A stretch of DNA of 64,000 bases from Geodermatophilus bullaregiensis. Lineage in GTDB: Bacteria > Actinomycetota > Actinomycetes > Mycobacteriales > Geodermatophilaceae. Where the stretch lies: the NCBI RefSeq assembly GCF_016907675.1, contig NZ_JAFBCJ010000001.1, forward strand, positions 2,852,001 to 2,916,000, in the 5' to 3' direction. Positions 45,760 to 57,959 of the stretch are shown piece by piece. The notes under the pieces were generated by a model. That model was given only the letters and a program-made list of their open reading frames with translations. It ran no database searches and had not been told where the DNA came from. The position numbers and the translations under genes are program-made. The stretch's first letter is position 1. Each line of letters opens with the position of its first letter.

Positions 45760-46218
45760 GTGGCGCGCAACGACGAGCGGGCCGAGGTGGCCCTGCTGCT
45801 GCGCCGGCTGGGCGTCGAGCTCGACGCGGTGGGTCAGCGCTTCGCCGACCTGCACGGGCTCGGCCGCACCGACGTCCGGGCGATCGTGGCCATCATGGAC
45901 GCCGCCCGTGCCGGGGAGCCGCTGACCGCGGGCGGTCTCGGCGCGGCGGTGTCGCTGAGTTCGGCGTCGGTGACCGCGCTGGTCGACCGGCTGGAGCGGG
46001 CCGGCCACGTGCACCGGGTGCGCGACCCCGCCGACCGCCGCCGGGTGGTGCTGGAGATGTCGGACGCCGCGACGGCCGCCGGCGCGGCGTTCTTCGGCGG
46101 GCTGCAGCGGGAGATCCTGGCCGCGATGGAGGGGTTCTCCGACGCCGACCTCGCCGTCGTCCGGCGGTTCCTCACCGAGGTGACCGAGGTGGTCGTCGCC
46201 CACCACCAGCACTCCTGA
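45760..46218 (+). CDS. MarR-family transcriptional regulator
   Basis: A 152-residue winged-helix repressor. The HTH is LTAGGLGAAVSLSSASVTAL followed by VDRLERAGHVHRVRDPADRR, whose DPADRR is the MarR wing signature. The C-terminal helices form the dimer interface. GTG 45760 follows a purine-rich GGAGGGCGG. The neighbour across the palindromic operator is an MmpL exporter, so it most likely represses that exporter and itself. Confidence 0.9.
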   Translation: MARNDERAEVALLLRRLGVELDAVGQRFADLHGLGRTDVRAIVAIMDAARAGEPLTAGGLGAAVSLSSASVTALVDRLERAGHVHRVRDPADRRRVVLEMSDAATAAGAAFFGGLQREILAAMEGFSDADLAVVRRFLTEVTEVVVAHHQHS

Positions 46219-46311
46219 CCGGACGGTGTGTGCACGTGCCGCGGGGTCGGGCGCCCGCGGACGACGACGCGTGCACGAACCGTGCGCAGGACCCCGGGCG
46301 GAGCCCCGGAC

Positions 46312-46647
46312 CTACAGGTAGAGGCCGGTGGACTCCTCGATCCGCTCGGCGGCGACGGCGTGCACGTCACGCTCGCGCAGGATGACCAGCTCCTCGCCGT
46401 GCACCTCGACCTCGTGCTGGTCCTCGGGGGAGAAGAGCACCTGGTCGCCGACCTTGACCTGGCGCACGCTCGACCCGACGCCGCGCGCCTCGCCCCACAC
46501 CAGCCGCTTGGCGACCTGTGCCGTGGCGGGGATGAGGATGCCGCCGGTGGAGCGGCGCTCGCCGTCCTCGCGGCGCAGGGCCACCAGGATCCGGTCGTGC
46601 AGCATCTTGATCGGCAGCCCGCTGCCCCTCGCGACGTCCCCAGGCAC
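46312..46647 (-). CDS. GroES-like co-chaperonin
   Basis: A 111-residue protein with the chaperonin-10 fold: KMLHDRILVALRREDGERRS at the start, GGILIPATAQ as the mobile-loop/roof region, RQVKVGDQVLFS, EVEVHGEELVILRERDVHAV. It differs from the canonical groES in lacking the usual groEL partner next door and in a longer C-terminus. Actinobacteria often carry such an orphan Cpn10-like gene. Starts at GTG 46647 or GTG 46656 are equally possible. Partner unknown; it could work with GroEL2 encoded elsewhere. Confidence 0.75.
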   Translation of the reverse strand: MPGDVARGSGLPIKMLHDRILVALRREDGERRSTGGILIPATAQVAKRLVWGEARGVGSSVRQVKVGDQVLFSPEDQHEVEVHGEELVILRERDVHAVAAERIEESTGLYL

Positions 46648-46683
46648 GGTGAGCACCGTACGCGGGACCCCGGCCGCCTCCTG

Positions 46684-48596
<1,913 letters not shown>

Positions 48597-48600
<4 letters not shown>

Positions 48601-48995
48601 ACGTCGTCGATGCCCGCGTCCTGGTCGGGCTGATCGTCGCCAGGCTGGACCCGGGGCAGCTCGGCGACGACGCCCTCGCCGTCCCACCTCCTCGACAGCG
48701 AGGTGACCGGCGTGCCGCGACGTCTCGTGCTCCGGGGTGACCTGACCGAGGAGCAGGGTCCGCAGCGATGGCCGCGTTCCTCGACCCGGAGCTGCTCCGT
48801 CTCCCCGCCGACCGGCTGCGGCTGCGCATGTGGGAGGTGCGCCGGGACGTGGGCGCCTACGACGCCACCTGCGTCGCGCTCGCCGAGACGCTCGGCGCGA
48901 CGGCGCTGCTCACCACCGATGCCCGCCTCGCCCGGGCGCCGGGCGTCCGCTGCGCCGTCCGGCTGCTCCGACACGGCCCTCTCTACGATCGGGGG
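48597..48995 (+). pseudogene. VapC-type PIN toxin, frameshifted twice
   Basis: Three consecutive frames encode one PIN-domain protein. The first frame has VNVVDARVLVGLIVARLD (first catalytic Asp), then after a shift near 48690 comes [20 protein letters not shown], and after a shift near 48765 [37 protein letters not shown] and [18 protein letters not shown]. All acidic PIN residues can be recognised, but the chain is broken and the last part runs in frame into serS. It is a dead toxin gene. Confidence 0.7.
48984..48989 (+). promoter_or_regulatory. candidate leaderless -10 (TACGAT) of serS
   Basis: TACGAT lies 6 nt before the GTG at 48996, inside the end of the VapC relic, and fits the leaderless pattern. 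Confidence 0.4.
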
Positions 48996-50297
48996 GTGAT
49001 CGACCTGCGCCTGGTGCGCGAGCACCCCGACGTCGTCCGTGCCAGCCAGCGTGCCCGCGGTGCCGACGAGTCCCGGGTCGACGCGCTGCTGGCCGCCGAC
49101 GCCGACCGGCGCGCGGCCGTCAAGCGGGCCGACGACCTGCGCGCGGAGCAGAAGGCGGCCTCCCAGGCGGTGCGGAAGGCCTCGCCCGAGGAGCGTCCCG
49201 CGGTGCTCGAGCGAGCCCGCGCGCTGGCCGCCGAGGTCAAGGAGGCCGAGGAGGCCCAGCGGGCGGCCGACGTCGCGCTGCGCGAGGTGCACCTGTCCAT
49301 CCCGAACGTCGTCCACGACGGCGTCCCGCCCGGCGGCGAGGACGACGCGGTGACGCTGCGCACCGTCGGCGAGGTGCCCACCTACGACTTCGCCGTGCGC
49401 GACCACCTGGAGATCGGCGAGGCGCTCGGCGCGATCGACACCGAGCGCGGCGCCAAGGTCTCCGGCGCCCGCTTCTACTTCCTCACCGGTCCCGGGGCGC
49501 TGCTGGAGTTCGCCCTCGCCCAGCTGGCGATCACCCGGGCGGTCGCGGCCGGCTTCACCCCCGTCGTCGCCCCGGCGCTGGTCCGGCCCGAGGCCATGGA
49601 GGGCACCGGGTTCCTCGGCGAGCACGACGAGGAGGTGTACCGGATCGAGCGCGACGACCTGTACCTGGTCGGGACGTCGGAGGTCGCGCTGGCCGGCATG
49701 CACGCCGACGAGGTGCTCGACCTCCCGGCCGGGCCGCGCCGCTACGCCGGCTGGTCGTCGTGCTTCCGCCGCGAGGCCGGCAGCTACGGCAAGGACACCC
49801 GCGGCATCATCCGCGTGCACTGGTTCGACAAGGTCGAGATGTTCAGCTTCTGCCGGCCCGAGGAGGCCGCCGCCGAGCACCTGCGCCTGCTGGCCTGGGA
49901 GGAGGAGTTCCTCCAGGCCCTCGAGCTGCCCTACCGCGTGGTCGACATCGCCGCCGGCGACCTGGGCACGAGCGCGGCGCGCAAGTACGACATCGAGGCG
50001 TGGTTCCCCAGCCAGGGCACGTACCGCGAGCTGACCAGCACGTCGGACTGCACCACCTTCCAGGCCCGCCGGCTGGCGATCCGCTACCGCGACGAGGACG
50101 GCAGGCCGCAGACGGCGGCCACGCTCAACGGCACGCTGTGCGCGATCGCGCGCACCATCGCCTGCCTGCTCGAGGTGCACCAGCGCGCCGACGGCTCGGT
50201 GCACGTCCCGGTCGCGCTGCGGCCGTGGCTGGGCGGGCACGAGGTCCTCGCGCCGGGCATGACGCTGGCCGCGCCGGTGCCCCCGGCCGCCGCATGA
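48996..50297 (+). CDS. serS: seryl-tRNA synthetase
   Basis: A 433-residue class II aminoacyl-tRNA synthetase that charges tRNA-Ser. The N-terminal coiled-coil arm (about 1-110) is followed by the catalytic core: motif 2 [20 protein letters not shown] and motif 3 [16 protein letters not shown], with TSEVAL at the serine site. The open frame reaches upstream into the VapC relic. GTG 48996 is chosen because it gives the canonical N-terminus [20 protein letters not shown]. The stop overlaps the ATG of the HAD gene. Confidence 0.95.
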   Translation: MIDLRLVREHPDVVRASQRARGADESRVDALLAADADRRAAVKRADDLRAEQKAASQAVRKASPEERPAVLERARALAAEVKEAEEAQRAADVALREVHLSIPNVVHDGVPPGGEDDAVTLRTVGEVPTYDFAVRDHLEIGEALGAIDTERGAKVSGARFYFLTGPGALLEFALAQLAITRAVAAGFTPVVAPALVRPEAMEGTGFLGEHDEEVYRIERDDLYLVGTSEVALAGMHADEVLDLPAGPRRYAGWSSCFRREAGSYGKDTRGIIRVHWFDKVEMFSFCRPEEAAAEHLRLLAWEEEFLQALELPYRVVDIAAGDLGTSAARKYDIEAWFPSQGTYRELTSTSDCTTFQARRLAIRYRDEDGRPQTAATLNGTLCAIARTIACLLEVHQRADGSVHVPVALRPWLGGHEVLAPGMTLAAPVPPAAA

Positions 50298-51208
50298 GCG
50301 AGACCGCGCCCCGCGCCGTCATCTCCGGGCACGTCCCCTCCCCGGACTCCGACCGGGTGGTCGAGCCCGGCGACCTCGGGGGCTGGCGCCCGAAGCTGGT
50401 GGCCAGCGACCTCGACGGCACCCTGCTCACCTCGGAGGGCGTGGTCAGCCCGCGCACGCGGGCGGCCCTGGAGGCGTGCTGGGGCGCCGGCATCCCGGTC
50501 GTCGGCGTCACGGGGCGGGGGCCGCGGTTGTACGACAGCGTGCGCGCGGCGCTCGACGGGCGGGGCATCGCCGTCCTGGCCCAGGGCGGCTACGTCGTCG
50601 ACCTCGAGCGCGACGAGGTGCTGCGCACCGTCGGCCTGCCGCGGGATCAGGCCACCGCGGTGATCGAGCGGATCGAGGAGGTCGCCGGTGACCTGATCGT
50701 CGCCGTCGAGGACGCCGCGGAGCAGGGCGAGGTGCACTCCCCGCTGCGCGTGCAGCACGGCTTCGAGTGGCCCTACCCGGAGCCGGCGCACCTGCTGCCC
50801 CGGCACGCCGTCCTGCCCGAGGGCGCGGTGCTCAAGGTCTTCCTCCGCTCGCCGACGCTCGGCCAGGACGAGCTGCTGGCCCGTGCCCGCCGGGTGGTCG
50901 AGCCCACCGAGGCCGAGGTGACCCACGCGGGACTCGGCTTCATCGAGGTGCTGCCGCCCGGCGTCACCAAGGCCACCGGCCTGGCCGTCGCGCTCGACCG
51001 CTACGGCGTCGGCTTCGGCGACGTGCTCGTCTTCGGCGACATGCCCAACGACCTGCCGATGATCACGGCGGTCACCGAGGCCGGCGGTCGCGCGGTCGCC
51101 GTCGCCAACGCGCACCCGGCGGTCCGGGCGGCCGCGGCCGGGAGGACCGGCGGGCACGACGCCGACGGCGTCGCGCGCTACCTCGAGGCGGTGCTGGCCG
51201 GTGTCTGA
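50294..51208 (+). CDS. Cof-type HAD hydrolase
   Basis: A 304-residue HAD-superfamily (Cof/IIB) phosphatase. Motif I is [15 protein letters not shown], motif [10 protein letters not shown], and motifs III/IV are in [20 protein letters not shown] and [14 protein letters not shown]. The cap domain between them is type C2. It also has a 35-residue N-terminal extension ([20 protein letters not shown]). ATG 50294 overlaps the serS stop, and its end overlaps the next HAD gene by 8 bp. Likely phosphorylated sugar or nucleotide substrate, unknown. Confidence 0.88.
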   Translation: MSETAPRAVISGHVPSPDSDRVVEPGDLGGWRPKLVASDLDGTLLTSEGVVSPRTRAALEACWGAGIPVVGVTGRGPRLYDSVRAALDGRGIAVLAQGGYVVDLERDEVLRTVGLPRDQATAVIERIEEVAGDLIVAVEDAAEQGEVHSPLRVQHGFEWPYPEPAHLLPRHAVLPEGAVLKVFLRSPTLGQDELLARARRVVEPTEAEVTHAGLGFIEVLPPGVTKATGLAVALDRYGVGFGDVLVFGDMPNDLPMITAVTEAGGRAVAVANAHPAVRAAAAGRTGGHDADGVARYLEAVLAGV

Positions 51209-52004
51209 CTGGCGTCCGCGGCTGATCGCCAGCGACATGGACGGCACCCTGCTGCGCTCCGACGACACCGTCAGCGACGCGACGGTGGCCGAGCTGGAGC
51301 GCTGGCGGGCCGCCGGCGTGCCCGTCGTCCTGGCCACCGGCCGGCCGCCCCGGTGGATGCAGAAGATCCGGGAGGTGCTCGGCTCGGGCACCGCGGTCTG
51401 CTGCAACGGCGCGGTGCTGCTCGACCTCGAGCGCTTCGAGGTGCTCGAGGAGGACGCGCTGCCGCCCGACGTCCTCCGGGCGATCACCGCCGGCCTGCGC
51501 CGCGAGCAGCCCGGCACCTGGTTCGCCGTGGAGTACGGCCTGGAGTTCCGCCACGAGCCGGTCTACCGGCCGCGGTGGGACGTCGACGCGCCCGGCGTGG
51601 CCGAGGCCCCGCTGGAGGAGCTCGTCGCCGCGCCGGCCGCCAAGCTGCTGGCCCGTCACGAGGACCTGGACCGCGACTCCTTCGTCGCGCTGGTGCAGCG
51701 GGTGGTCGGCGACCTGGCCACGGTGACGACGTCGTCGTCCGACGCGCTGGCCGAGATCTCCGCGCCCGGCGTCACCAAGGCCACCGGCCTCGCGCGGGTG
51801 GCGGCGACGCACGGGCTCGGCCCGGAGGACGTCGTCGTCTTCGGCGACATGCCCAACGACGTCGCCGCCTTCGACTGGGTCCGCGAGGGCGGCGGGCGGG
51901 CCGTGGCGATGGCGCAGGCGCACCCGGAGGTGCTGGCCGCGGCCACCGACGTCACCGGCACCAACGACGACGACGGCGTGGCCGCCTTCCTCGCCACCCT
52001 CTAG
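51201..52004 (+). CDS. Cof-type HAD hydrolase
   Basis: A 267-residue HAD IIB phosphatase, paralogous to the upstream gene. Motif I is IASDMDGTLLRSDDT, motif II VLATGRPPRWMQ, and motifs [23 protein letters not shown] and [14 protein letters not shown]. All catalytic aspartates and the Lys are present. GTG 51201 overlaps the previous gene, forming a serS-HAD-HAD operon. The two copies probably differ in cap-domain specificity. Confidence 0.88.
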   Translation: MSDWRPRLIASDMDGTLLRSDDTVSDATVAELERWRAAGVPVVLATGRPPRWMQKIREVLGSGTAVCCNGAVLLDLERFEVLEEDALPPDVLRAITAGLRREQPGTWFAVEYGLEFRHEPVYRPRWDVDAPGVAEAPLEELVAAPAAKLLARHEDLDRDSFVALVQRVVGDLATVTTSSSDALAEISAPGVTKATGLARVAATHGLGPEDVVVFGDMPNDVAAFDWVREGGGRAVAMAQAHPEVLAAATDVTGTNDDDGVAAFLATL

Positions 52005-52013
52005 CGCCGGCCT

Positions 52014-52104
52014 GCGACGATCAGGTCACCTGATCGTCGCGCGTCCTCCCTGACCGTGGGACGTCGGGGAGGACGCCCCGCGGTGCGGGAGGACGTGCCA
52101 CGGC
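52014..52104. repeat. two-hairpin dispersed repeat, copy A
   Basis: Hairpin 1 is a perfect 12-bp stem GCGACGATCAGG-TCA-CCTGATCGTCGC (52014-52040). Hairpin 2 is GCGTCCTCCC paired with GGGAGGACGC about 15 nt later. A further GTGCGGGAGGACG box follows. It lies at the convergent 3' ends of the HAD gene and the AbiEi/DUF559 gene. Confidence 0.75.
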
Positions 52105-52113
52105 GACCGCGGG

Positions 52114-53115
52114 TCAGGCCGCCGCGTCGGTCGCACCCGGCTCCTGGCGGCGGACGACGGTGAAGCGTCTTGGGCCGGTGAGGGGCGAGGCCAGCAGCCC
52201 AGCGACGCGCGCGGCCACCGCCCGCGGCGCGCGGAGGTCCTCGTGGGTGATGCGGACCACCCGGACGTCGAGCTCACGGACCCGGTCCTCGCGCCGCTTC
52301 TCGTCCCAGAGCACGTCGCCGGGGGTGCGTCCGGGGTGCGGATTGAGGTACTTCACGCGCCCGTCGAACTCGATCGCCACGGCGGCGTCCTCGTACCAGG
52401 CGTCCACCCGCGCGACGAAGCCGCGCGGACCGTGCAGCTCGACCTGCAGCTCCGGACGGGGTAGCCCGGACGCGAGCAACGCCAGCCGGCCGCGGGTCTC
52501 CAGCGGTGACTCGGCGCGTCCGTCGGCGAGGTCCACCGCCCGCCCGGCCTCGCCGATCCCGAGCCAGTGCGACTGGGCGAGCACGGCCGACCGGAGGTCC
52601 TCGCGCCTGACGCGCTCGGTCTGCAGCGCGTCGTCGAGGGCGACGACGGCGTCGGTCACGGACCACTCGCGGGTGCAGTCGACGAGCGTGCGCGCGACGG
52701 TGGTGACGGCGAGCGGCCCTGCGGTGACAACGTCCCCGGCCGGCAGGTCGGCCGCTGCGACCCGGTAGCCGCGTCCCCGCCGCCACTCGTCCACCTGGGT
52801 GAGGCGGACCGTTCCGTCGACGCCCGGTGGCAGGACCAGTCGGTGGAAGCGGGCTGCCGACTCGTGGCTCAGGACCGGGCCGGGACCCAGCACGGTGAGC
52901 GCGGCCGTGCACTCGACGAGGTGCCGGGTGCGGGGGTCGTCGGCCAGGGCCAGCCAGGTCGCCGTCTCCACGTAGACACCCCGGCGCAACCGGTGCCAGC
53001 GGCCGGTGGACACCGCGGAGCGGATCTCGTCGGGCCGGCACCCGGCCCGGCGGGCGTCGGCGACGGTGAAGACGCCCAGGCGACGCCGGGCGGCGGACTC
53101 GAGGACGGGGTGCAC
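52114..53115 (-). CDS. AbiEi-antitoxin / DUF559 endonuclease-like protein
   Basis: A 333-residue protein in two parts. The N-terminal about 200 residues resemble the AbiEi antitoxin winged-helix and AbiEi_4 domain (VFTVADARRAGCRPDEIRSA, VLSHESAARFHRL, TTVARTLVDCTREWSV). The C-terminal about 110 residues are a DUF559 (Vsr-like PD-(D/E)xK) nuclease domain with VDAWYEDAAVAIEFDGRVKY as the likely D...ExD...K active site. Its biological role is unknown. It sits between inverted copies of a two-hairpin repeat. GTG 53115 is chosen for family length. Confidence 0.8.
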   Translation of the reverse strand: MHPVLESAARRRLGVFTVADARRAGCRPDEIRSAVSTGRWHRLRRGVYVETATWLALADDPRTRHLVECTAALTVLGPGPVLSHESAARFHRLVLPPGVDGTVRLTQVDEWRRGRGYRVAAADLPAGDVVTAGPLAVTTVARTLVDCTREWSVTDAVVALDDALQTERVRREDLRSAVLAQSHWLGIGEAGRAVDLADGRAESPLETRGRLALLASGLPRPELQVELHGPRGFVARVDAWYEDAAVAIEFDGRVKYLNPHPGRTPGDVLWDEKRREDRVRELDVRVVRITHEDLRAPRAVAARVAGLLASPLTGPRRFTVVRRQEPGATDAAA

Positions 53116-53171
53116 GCGAGCAGTCTGGGAGCCCGGCGCGGGACTCGGGGCCTGGTGGAGCGGACCTGTGG

Positions 53172-53260
53172 ACGGCGCCGTCCTCCCGCACCGCCGGGTG
53201 TCCTCCCCGACCGTCCACGGTGCGGGAGGACGCGCCACGATCAGGTCACCTGATCATCGC
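53172..53260. repeat. two-hairpin dispersed repeat, copy B (inverted relative to A)
   Basis: The reverse complement aligns with copy A over its full length: GATCAGG-TGA-CCTGATC hairpin, then GCGTCCTCCC and GGGGAGGAC arms, then GGTGCGGGAGGACG. It is in opposite orientation, so the AbiEi/DUF559 gene is bounded by inverted copies. It is also just downstream of the bpa gene. Confidence 0.75.
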
Positions 53261-53269
53261 CCGCCCCGG

Positions 53270-53809
53270 CTACAGGTACTGGCCGCCGCCGGGGCGGGGC
53301 TCGGCGGCTCCCGGGCCGGCCGGCAGGGCGCGGCGGCGGATCTCCTCCAGCTGCGCGCGAGCGGCCATCTGCTGGGCGAACAGCGCCGTCTGGATGCCCT
53401 GGAAGACGCCCTCCAGCCAGCCGACCAGCTGGGCCTGCGCGATGCGCAGCTCCGCGTCGGAGGGGGTCTCGCCCTCGGTGAAGGGCGAGGTGATCCGCCG
53501 CAGCTCCTCGCTGAGCTCCGGCGCGAGCCCCTGCTCCAGCTCGCGGATCGACGAGGCGTGGATGTCGCGCAGCCGGGCGCGGCTGGGCTCGTCGAGCGGG
53601 GCCGCGCGCACCTCCTCGAGCAGCTGCTTGATCATCGTGCCGATCCGCATGACCTTCGCCGGCTGCTCGACCATCTCGCTCAGGCCGTGCGTGCCGTCGC
53701 CGTCGTCCGCGCCGCCGGCGGGCACGGGCATCGCGCCGACCGGCCGGCCGTCGGGTCCGACGACGACGACCTGCTGCGGACGCTCACTGCCGTTCCCCGG
53801 TGCCGTCAT
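53270..53809 (-). CDS. bpa: bacterial proteasome activator (Bpa/PafE)
   Basis: A 179-residue ring-forming, ATP-independent activator of the actinobacterial 20S proteasome. The conserved helical body contains GTMIKQLLEEVRAAPLDEPS, RLRDIHASSIRELEQGLAPE, LSEELRRITSPFTEGETPSD and WLEGVFQGIQTALFAQQMAA. The C-terminus ends GGGQYL, matching the GQYL motif that docks into the alpha-ring pockets of the proteasome. N-terminal 40 residues are disordered. ATG 53809 is preferred over 53818. The presence of Bpa implies a proteasome in this organism. Confidence 0.92.
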   Translation of the reverse strand: MTAPGNGSERPQQVVVVGPDGRPVGAMPVPAGGADDGDGTHGLSEMVEQPAKVMRIGTMIKQLLEEVRAAPLDEPSRARLRDIHASSIRELEQGLAPELSEELRRITSPFTEGETPSDAELRIAQAQLVGWLEGVFQGIQTALFAQQMAARAQLEEIRRRALPAGPGAAEPRPGGGQYL

Positions 53810-53892
53810 GACCTCCATCCTGCCCCTCCCCGCCGAGAGGCGAACGCGGGGAGGCCGGGTGCCTCCGCGACGTCCCCGCCGGAGGGCGCCGT

Positions 53893-53898
53893 TAGGGT
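53893..53898 (+). promoter_or_regulatory. candidate leaderless -10 (TAGGGT)
   Basis: TAGGGT lies 7 nt before the ATG at 53906. Confidence 0.4.
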
Positions 53899-53905
53899 CG
53901 CCCGC

Positions 53906-55129
<1,224 letters not shown>

Positions 55130-55132
55130 CGC

Positions 55133-56125
55133 TCAGGCGTCGGGCAGCAGCAGCACCTTGCCGACGTGCTCGCTGGCCTCCACGACGCGGTGCGCCTCGG
55201 CCGCCCGTGACATCGGCAGCCGGCGGTCGACGATCGGCCGCACCACGCCGCGCTCGACGTCGGGCCACACCTCGGCGCGGACGGCGGCGACGATCTCCGC
55301 CTTCCCGCCCGGGCCCGTGGCCGGCCGCGAGCGCAGCGCCGTCGCCGCCACCGACGCCCGCTTGGCCAGCAGCTTGCCGAGGTCGAGCTCGGCCCGGGTG
55401 CCGCCCTGCATGCCGATGACCACCAGCCGCCCGCCGACGGCCAGGGCGTCGACGTTGCGGGCCAGGTACTTCGCGCCCATGTTGTCGAGGACGACGTCGA
55501 CCCCGGCGCCGTCGGTCTCCTCGCGGACCCGCTCGACGAAGTCCTCGTCGCGGTAGTTGATCGTGACCTCGGCGCCGAGCTCCCGGCAGAACTCCAGCTT
55601 CGCCGCCGTCCCGGCGGTGGTGAGCACCCGGGCACCGGCGCGGACGGCGAGCTGGATGGCCATCGTGCCGATGCCGCTGGACCCGCCGTGCACGAGGAAG
55701 CTGTCACCGCGGCGCAGGCCGGCGAGCTGGAAGACGTTGGACCACACGGTGCAGGTGACCTCGGGCAGCGCCGCGGCGGTGGCCAGCTCGACGCCGGCGG
55801 GGCGGGGCAGGAGCTGGATGGCCGGGACGGCGACCCGCTCGGCGTAGCCGCCGCCGGCGAGCAGGGCGCACACCTCGTCGCCGACCGACCAGCCGGTCAC
55901 GCCCTCGCCGACCTCGCTGACGATCCCGCTGCACTCCAGGCCCAGGATCTCGCTGGCGCCCCGGGGCGGCGGGTAGTTGCCGGCGCGCTGCAGCAGGTCG
56001 GCCCGGTTGACGGCGGTGGCAGCCACGTCGACGACGACCTCACCGGGACCGGCCACCGGGTCGGGGACCTCGTCCCAGCCGAGGACCTCGGGTCCGCCGG
56101 AGCCGTTCGTGGTCACCGCACGCAT
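55133..56125 (-). CDS. NAD(P)H:quinone oxidoreductase (zeta-crystallin/PIG3-like MDR)
   Basis: A 330-residue medium-chain dehydrogenase/reductase of the zinc-free quinone oxidoreductase group. N-terminal GroES-like domain (DVAATAVNRADLLQRAGNYP, LGLECSGIVSEVGEGV). NAD(P)-binding domain GDSFLVHGGSSGIGTMAIQL with a GxxGxG-type motif, VLDNMGAKYLARNV, and C-terminal EASEHVGKVLLLPD. It reduces quinones or enones with NADPH. ATG 56125 is a normal start. Single gene, downstream of the acyl-CoA ligase terminator. Confidence 0.9.
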   Translation of the reverse strand: MRAVTTNGSGGPEVLGWDEVPDPVAGPGEVVVDVAATAVNRADLLQRAGNYPPPRGASEILGLECSGIVSEVGEGVTGWSVGDEVCALLAGGGYAERVAVPAIQLLPRPAGVELATAAALPEVTCTVWSNVFQLAGLRRGDSFLVHGGSSGIGTMAIQLAVRAGARVLTTAGTAAKLEFCRELGAEVTINYRDEDFVERVREETDGAGVDVVLDNMGAKYLARNVDALAVGGRLVVIGMQGGTRAELDLGKLLAKRASVAATALRSRPATGPGGKAEIVAAVRAEVWPDVERGVVRPIVDRRLPMSRAAEAHRVVEASEHVGKVLLLPDA

Positions 56126-56222
56126 GGGCCTGACCTTAGGAGGACCCCGTCCTCCGCACCCCTCGCAGGCCCGGGGCGGCTCCGGGACGAGGCCGTCCCC
56201 ACGCCGGCTGGGGCAGGCGGCG

Positions 56223-56262
56223 GGCGGGGCGCCCGGGACCGTCGGGTCCCGGACGCCCCGCC
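56223..56262. terminator. GC-rich hairpin downstream of the acyl-CoA ligase
   Basis: GGCGGGGCG and CCGGGACC pair with GGTCCCGG and CGCCCCGCC around a GTCG loop, with one bulged base on each side. It is 15 bp after the ligase stop on the minus strand. Confidence 0.6.
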
Positions 56263-56276
56263 GGTGCGTCAGGGGA

Positions 56277-57875
56277 CTACACGCGCGCCTTGAGGTCCTT
56301 GCGCAGGATCTTGCCGGCCGCGGACTTCGGCACCTGCTCGATGAACTCGACCGAGCGGACCTTCTTGTGCGGCGCCACCCGCGAGGACACGAACTCCATG
56401 ACCTCGTCCTCGGAGATCTCCGCACCCGGCGCCTTCACCACGAACGCCTTGGGCAGCTCCTCGCCGCTCGCCTCGTCCCTGACGCCGATGACCGCGGCGT
56501 CGGCGATGGCCGGATTGCCCAGCAGCACGGCCTCGAGCTCGGCCGGGGCCACCTGGTAGCCCTTGTACTTGATCAGCTCCTTGACCCGGTCGACGACGGT
56601 GTAGCAGCCGTTCTCGTCGACGACCGCGACGTCGCCGGTGTGCAGCCAGCCCTCGGCGTCCAGGGTCTCGGCGGTGGCCTCCTCGTTGTTGAGGTAGCCC
56701 TTCATGACCTGCGGGCCGCGGACCCACAGCTCGCCGCGCTCACCGGGGGCGGCGTCCTGGCCGGTGGAGGGGTCGACCAGGCGGCACTCGGTGCTGGGCA
56801 GCGCCAGGCCGACCGAGCCCTTCGGGACGCCGGTGACGCCCTCGGGCAGCCGGCTGACGTCGGGGGTGGTGTGCGAGACCGGCGAGAGCTCGGTCATCCC
56901 GTAGCCCTGGGCCACCACGACGCCCTCGGGTGCGCCCTTGCGCAGCCGGTCCTGGGCGGCCTGGGCCAGCGCCTCGTCCAGCGGCGCGGCACCGGAGGTG
57001 ATGCTGCGCAGCGAGGACAGGTCGAACTGGTCGACCATCGGGTGCTTGGCCAGCGCCAGCACGATGGGCGGCGCCACGAAGGCCCGGGTGATCTTCTGGT
57101 CCTGGATGGTCCGCAGGAACTGCTCGAGGTCGAACCGCGGCAGCGTGACCACGGTGCCGCCCCACTGCAGGCCCTGGTTCATCAGCACGGTCAGGCCGTA
57201 GATGTGGAAGAACGGCAGGACGGCGATGATCCGCTCGTCGCCCTCGTGCAGCTCCACCAGCGGGCGGGACTGGCTGACGTTGGCCACCAGGTTGCGGTGG
57301 GTGAGCATGACGCCCTTGGGCAGGCCGGTCGTGCCGCTGGAGTAGGGCAGGGTGACCAGGTCCTCGGCGGGGTCGATGTCGACCTGCACCGACGGCGCGT
57401 CGGTGGAGATCAGGTCGAGCAGCGAGGCGTGGCCCTCGGCGCCGTCCATGACGACGACCTCGTCGACCGGCGTCTGCTCGACGGCCTCCAGGGCCCGGTC
57501 GAGGAACGGCGAGACGGTGACGAGGACCTTCGCGCCGCTGTCCTTCAGCTGGAAGGCGACCTCGTGGGCGGTGTAGAGCGAGTTGATCGGGCTCATCACG
57601 CAGCCGGCCCGGGCGATGCCGTGGAAGACGACGGGGTACCACATGGTGTTCGGGCAGAGGACGGCGACGACGTCGCCCTTGCGCAGCCCGCGGGCGGCCA
57701 GGGCGGCGGCGACGCGGTCGACGTAGGTGGCCAGCTGACCGTGGCTGATCGAGTCACCGGTCAGGCCGTCGACGAGCGCGGGGGCGTCCGGACGGGACGC
57801 GCCACCGGCGAGGACGAACTCGGGGACCGACTGCTCGGGGATCTCGACGTCGGGATAGCGGCTGGCCAGGGCCAC
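56277..57875 (-). CDS. acyl-CoA synthetase (4-coumarate-CoA ligase-like)
   Basis: A 532-residue adenylate-forming ligase. AMP-binding signature LPYSSGTTGLPKGVMLTHRN (about 165-185), QGYGMTELSPVSH, GELWVRGPQVMKGYLNNEEA, the hinge GWLHTGDVAVVDENGCYTVV with RVKELIKYKGYQVAPAELEA, and the C-terminal KSAAGKILRKDLKA with the catalytic Lys. It activates a carboxylic acid with ATP and transfers it to CoA. The closest description is 4-coumarate:CoA ligase-like; the acid is unknown. It is next to a thioesterase gene. Confidence 0.92.
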   Translation of the reverse strand: MALASRYPDVEIPEQSVPEFVLAGGASRPDAPALVDGLTGDSISHGQLATYVDRVAAALAARGLRKGDVVAVLCPNTMWYPVVFHGIARAGCVMSPINSLYTAHEVAFQLKDSGAKVLVTVSPFLDRALEAVEQTPVDEVVVMDGAEGHASLLDLISTDAPSVQVDIDPAEDLVTLPYSSGTTGLPKGVMLTHRNLVANVSQSRPLVELHEGDERIIAVLPFFHIYGLTVLMNQGLQWGGTVVTLPRFDLEQFLRTIQDQKITRAFVAPPIVLALAKHPMVDQFDLSSLRSITSGAAPLDEALAQAAQDRLRKGAPEGVVVAQGYGMTELSPVSHTTPDVSRLPEGVTGVPKGSVGLALPSTECRLVDPSTGQDAAPGERGELWVRGPQVMKGYLNNEEATAETLDAEGWLHTGDVAVVDENGCYTVVDRVKELIKYKGYQVAPAELEAVLLGNPAIADAAVIGVRDEASGEELPKAFVVKAPGAEISEDEVMEFVSSRVAPHKKVRSVEFIEQVPKSAAGKILRKDLKARV

Positions 57876-57959
57876 GGGACTCCTCCTCCGGGGGACGTAG
57901 TGGCGCCAGTCTCACACCCGGCGTGTGGTGCGCGACACGGGGGTTACTGGCCAGTCACC

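Noticed and set aside
48768..48995. N-terminal extension of SerRS
   Set aside because: The residues belong to the broken PIN toxin; SerRS begins canonically at GTG 48996.
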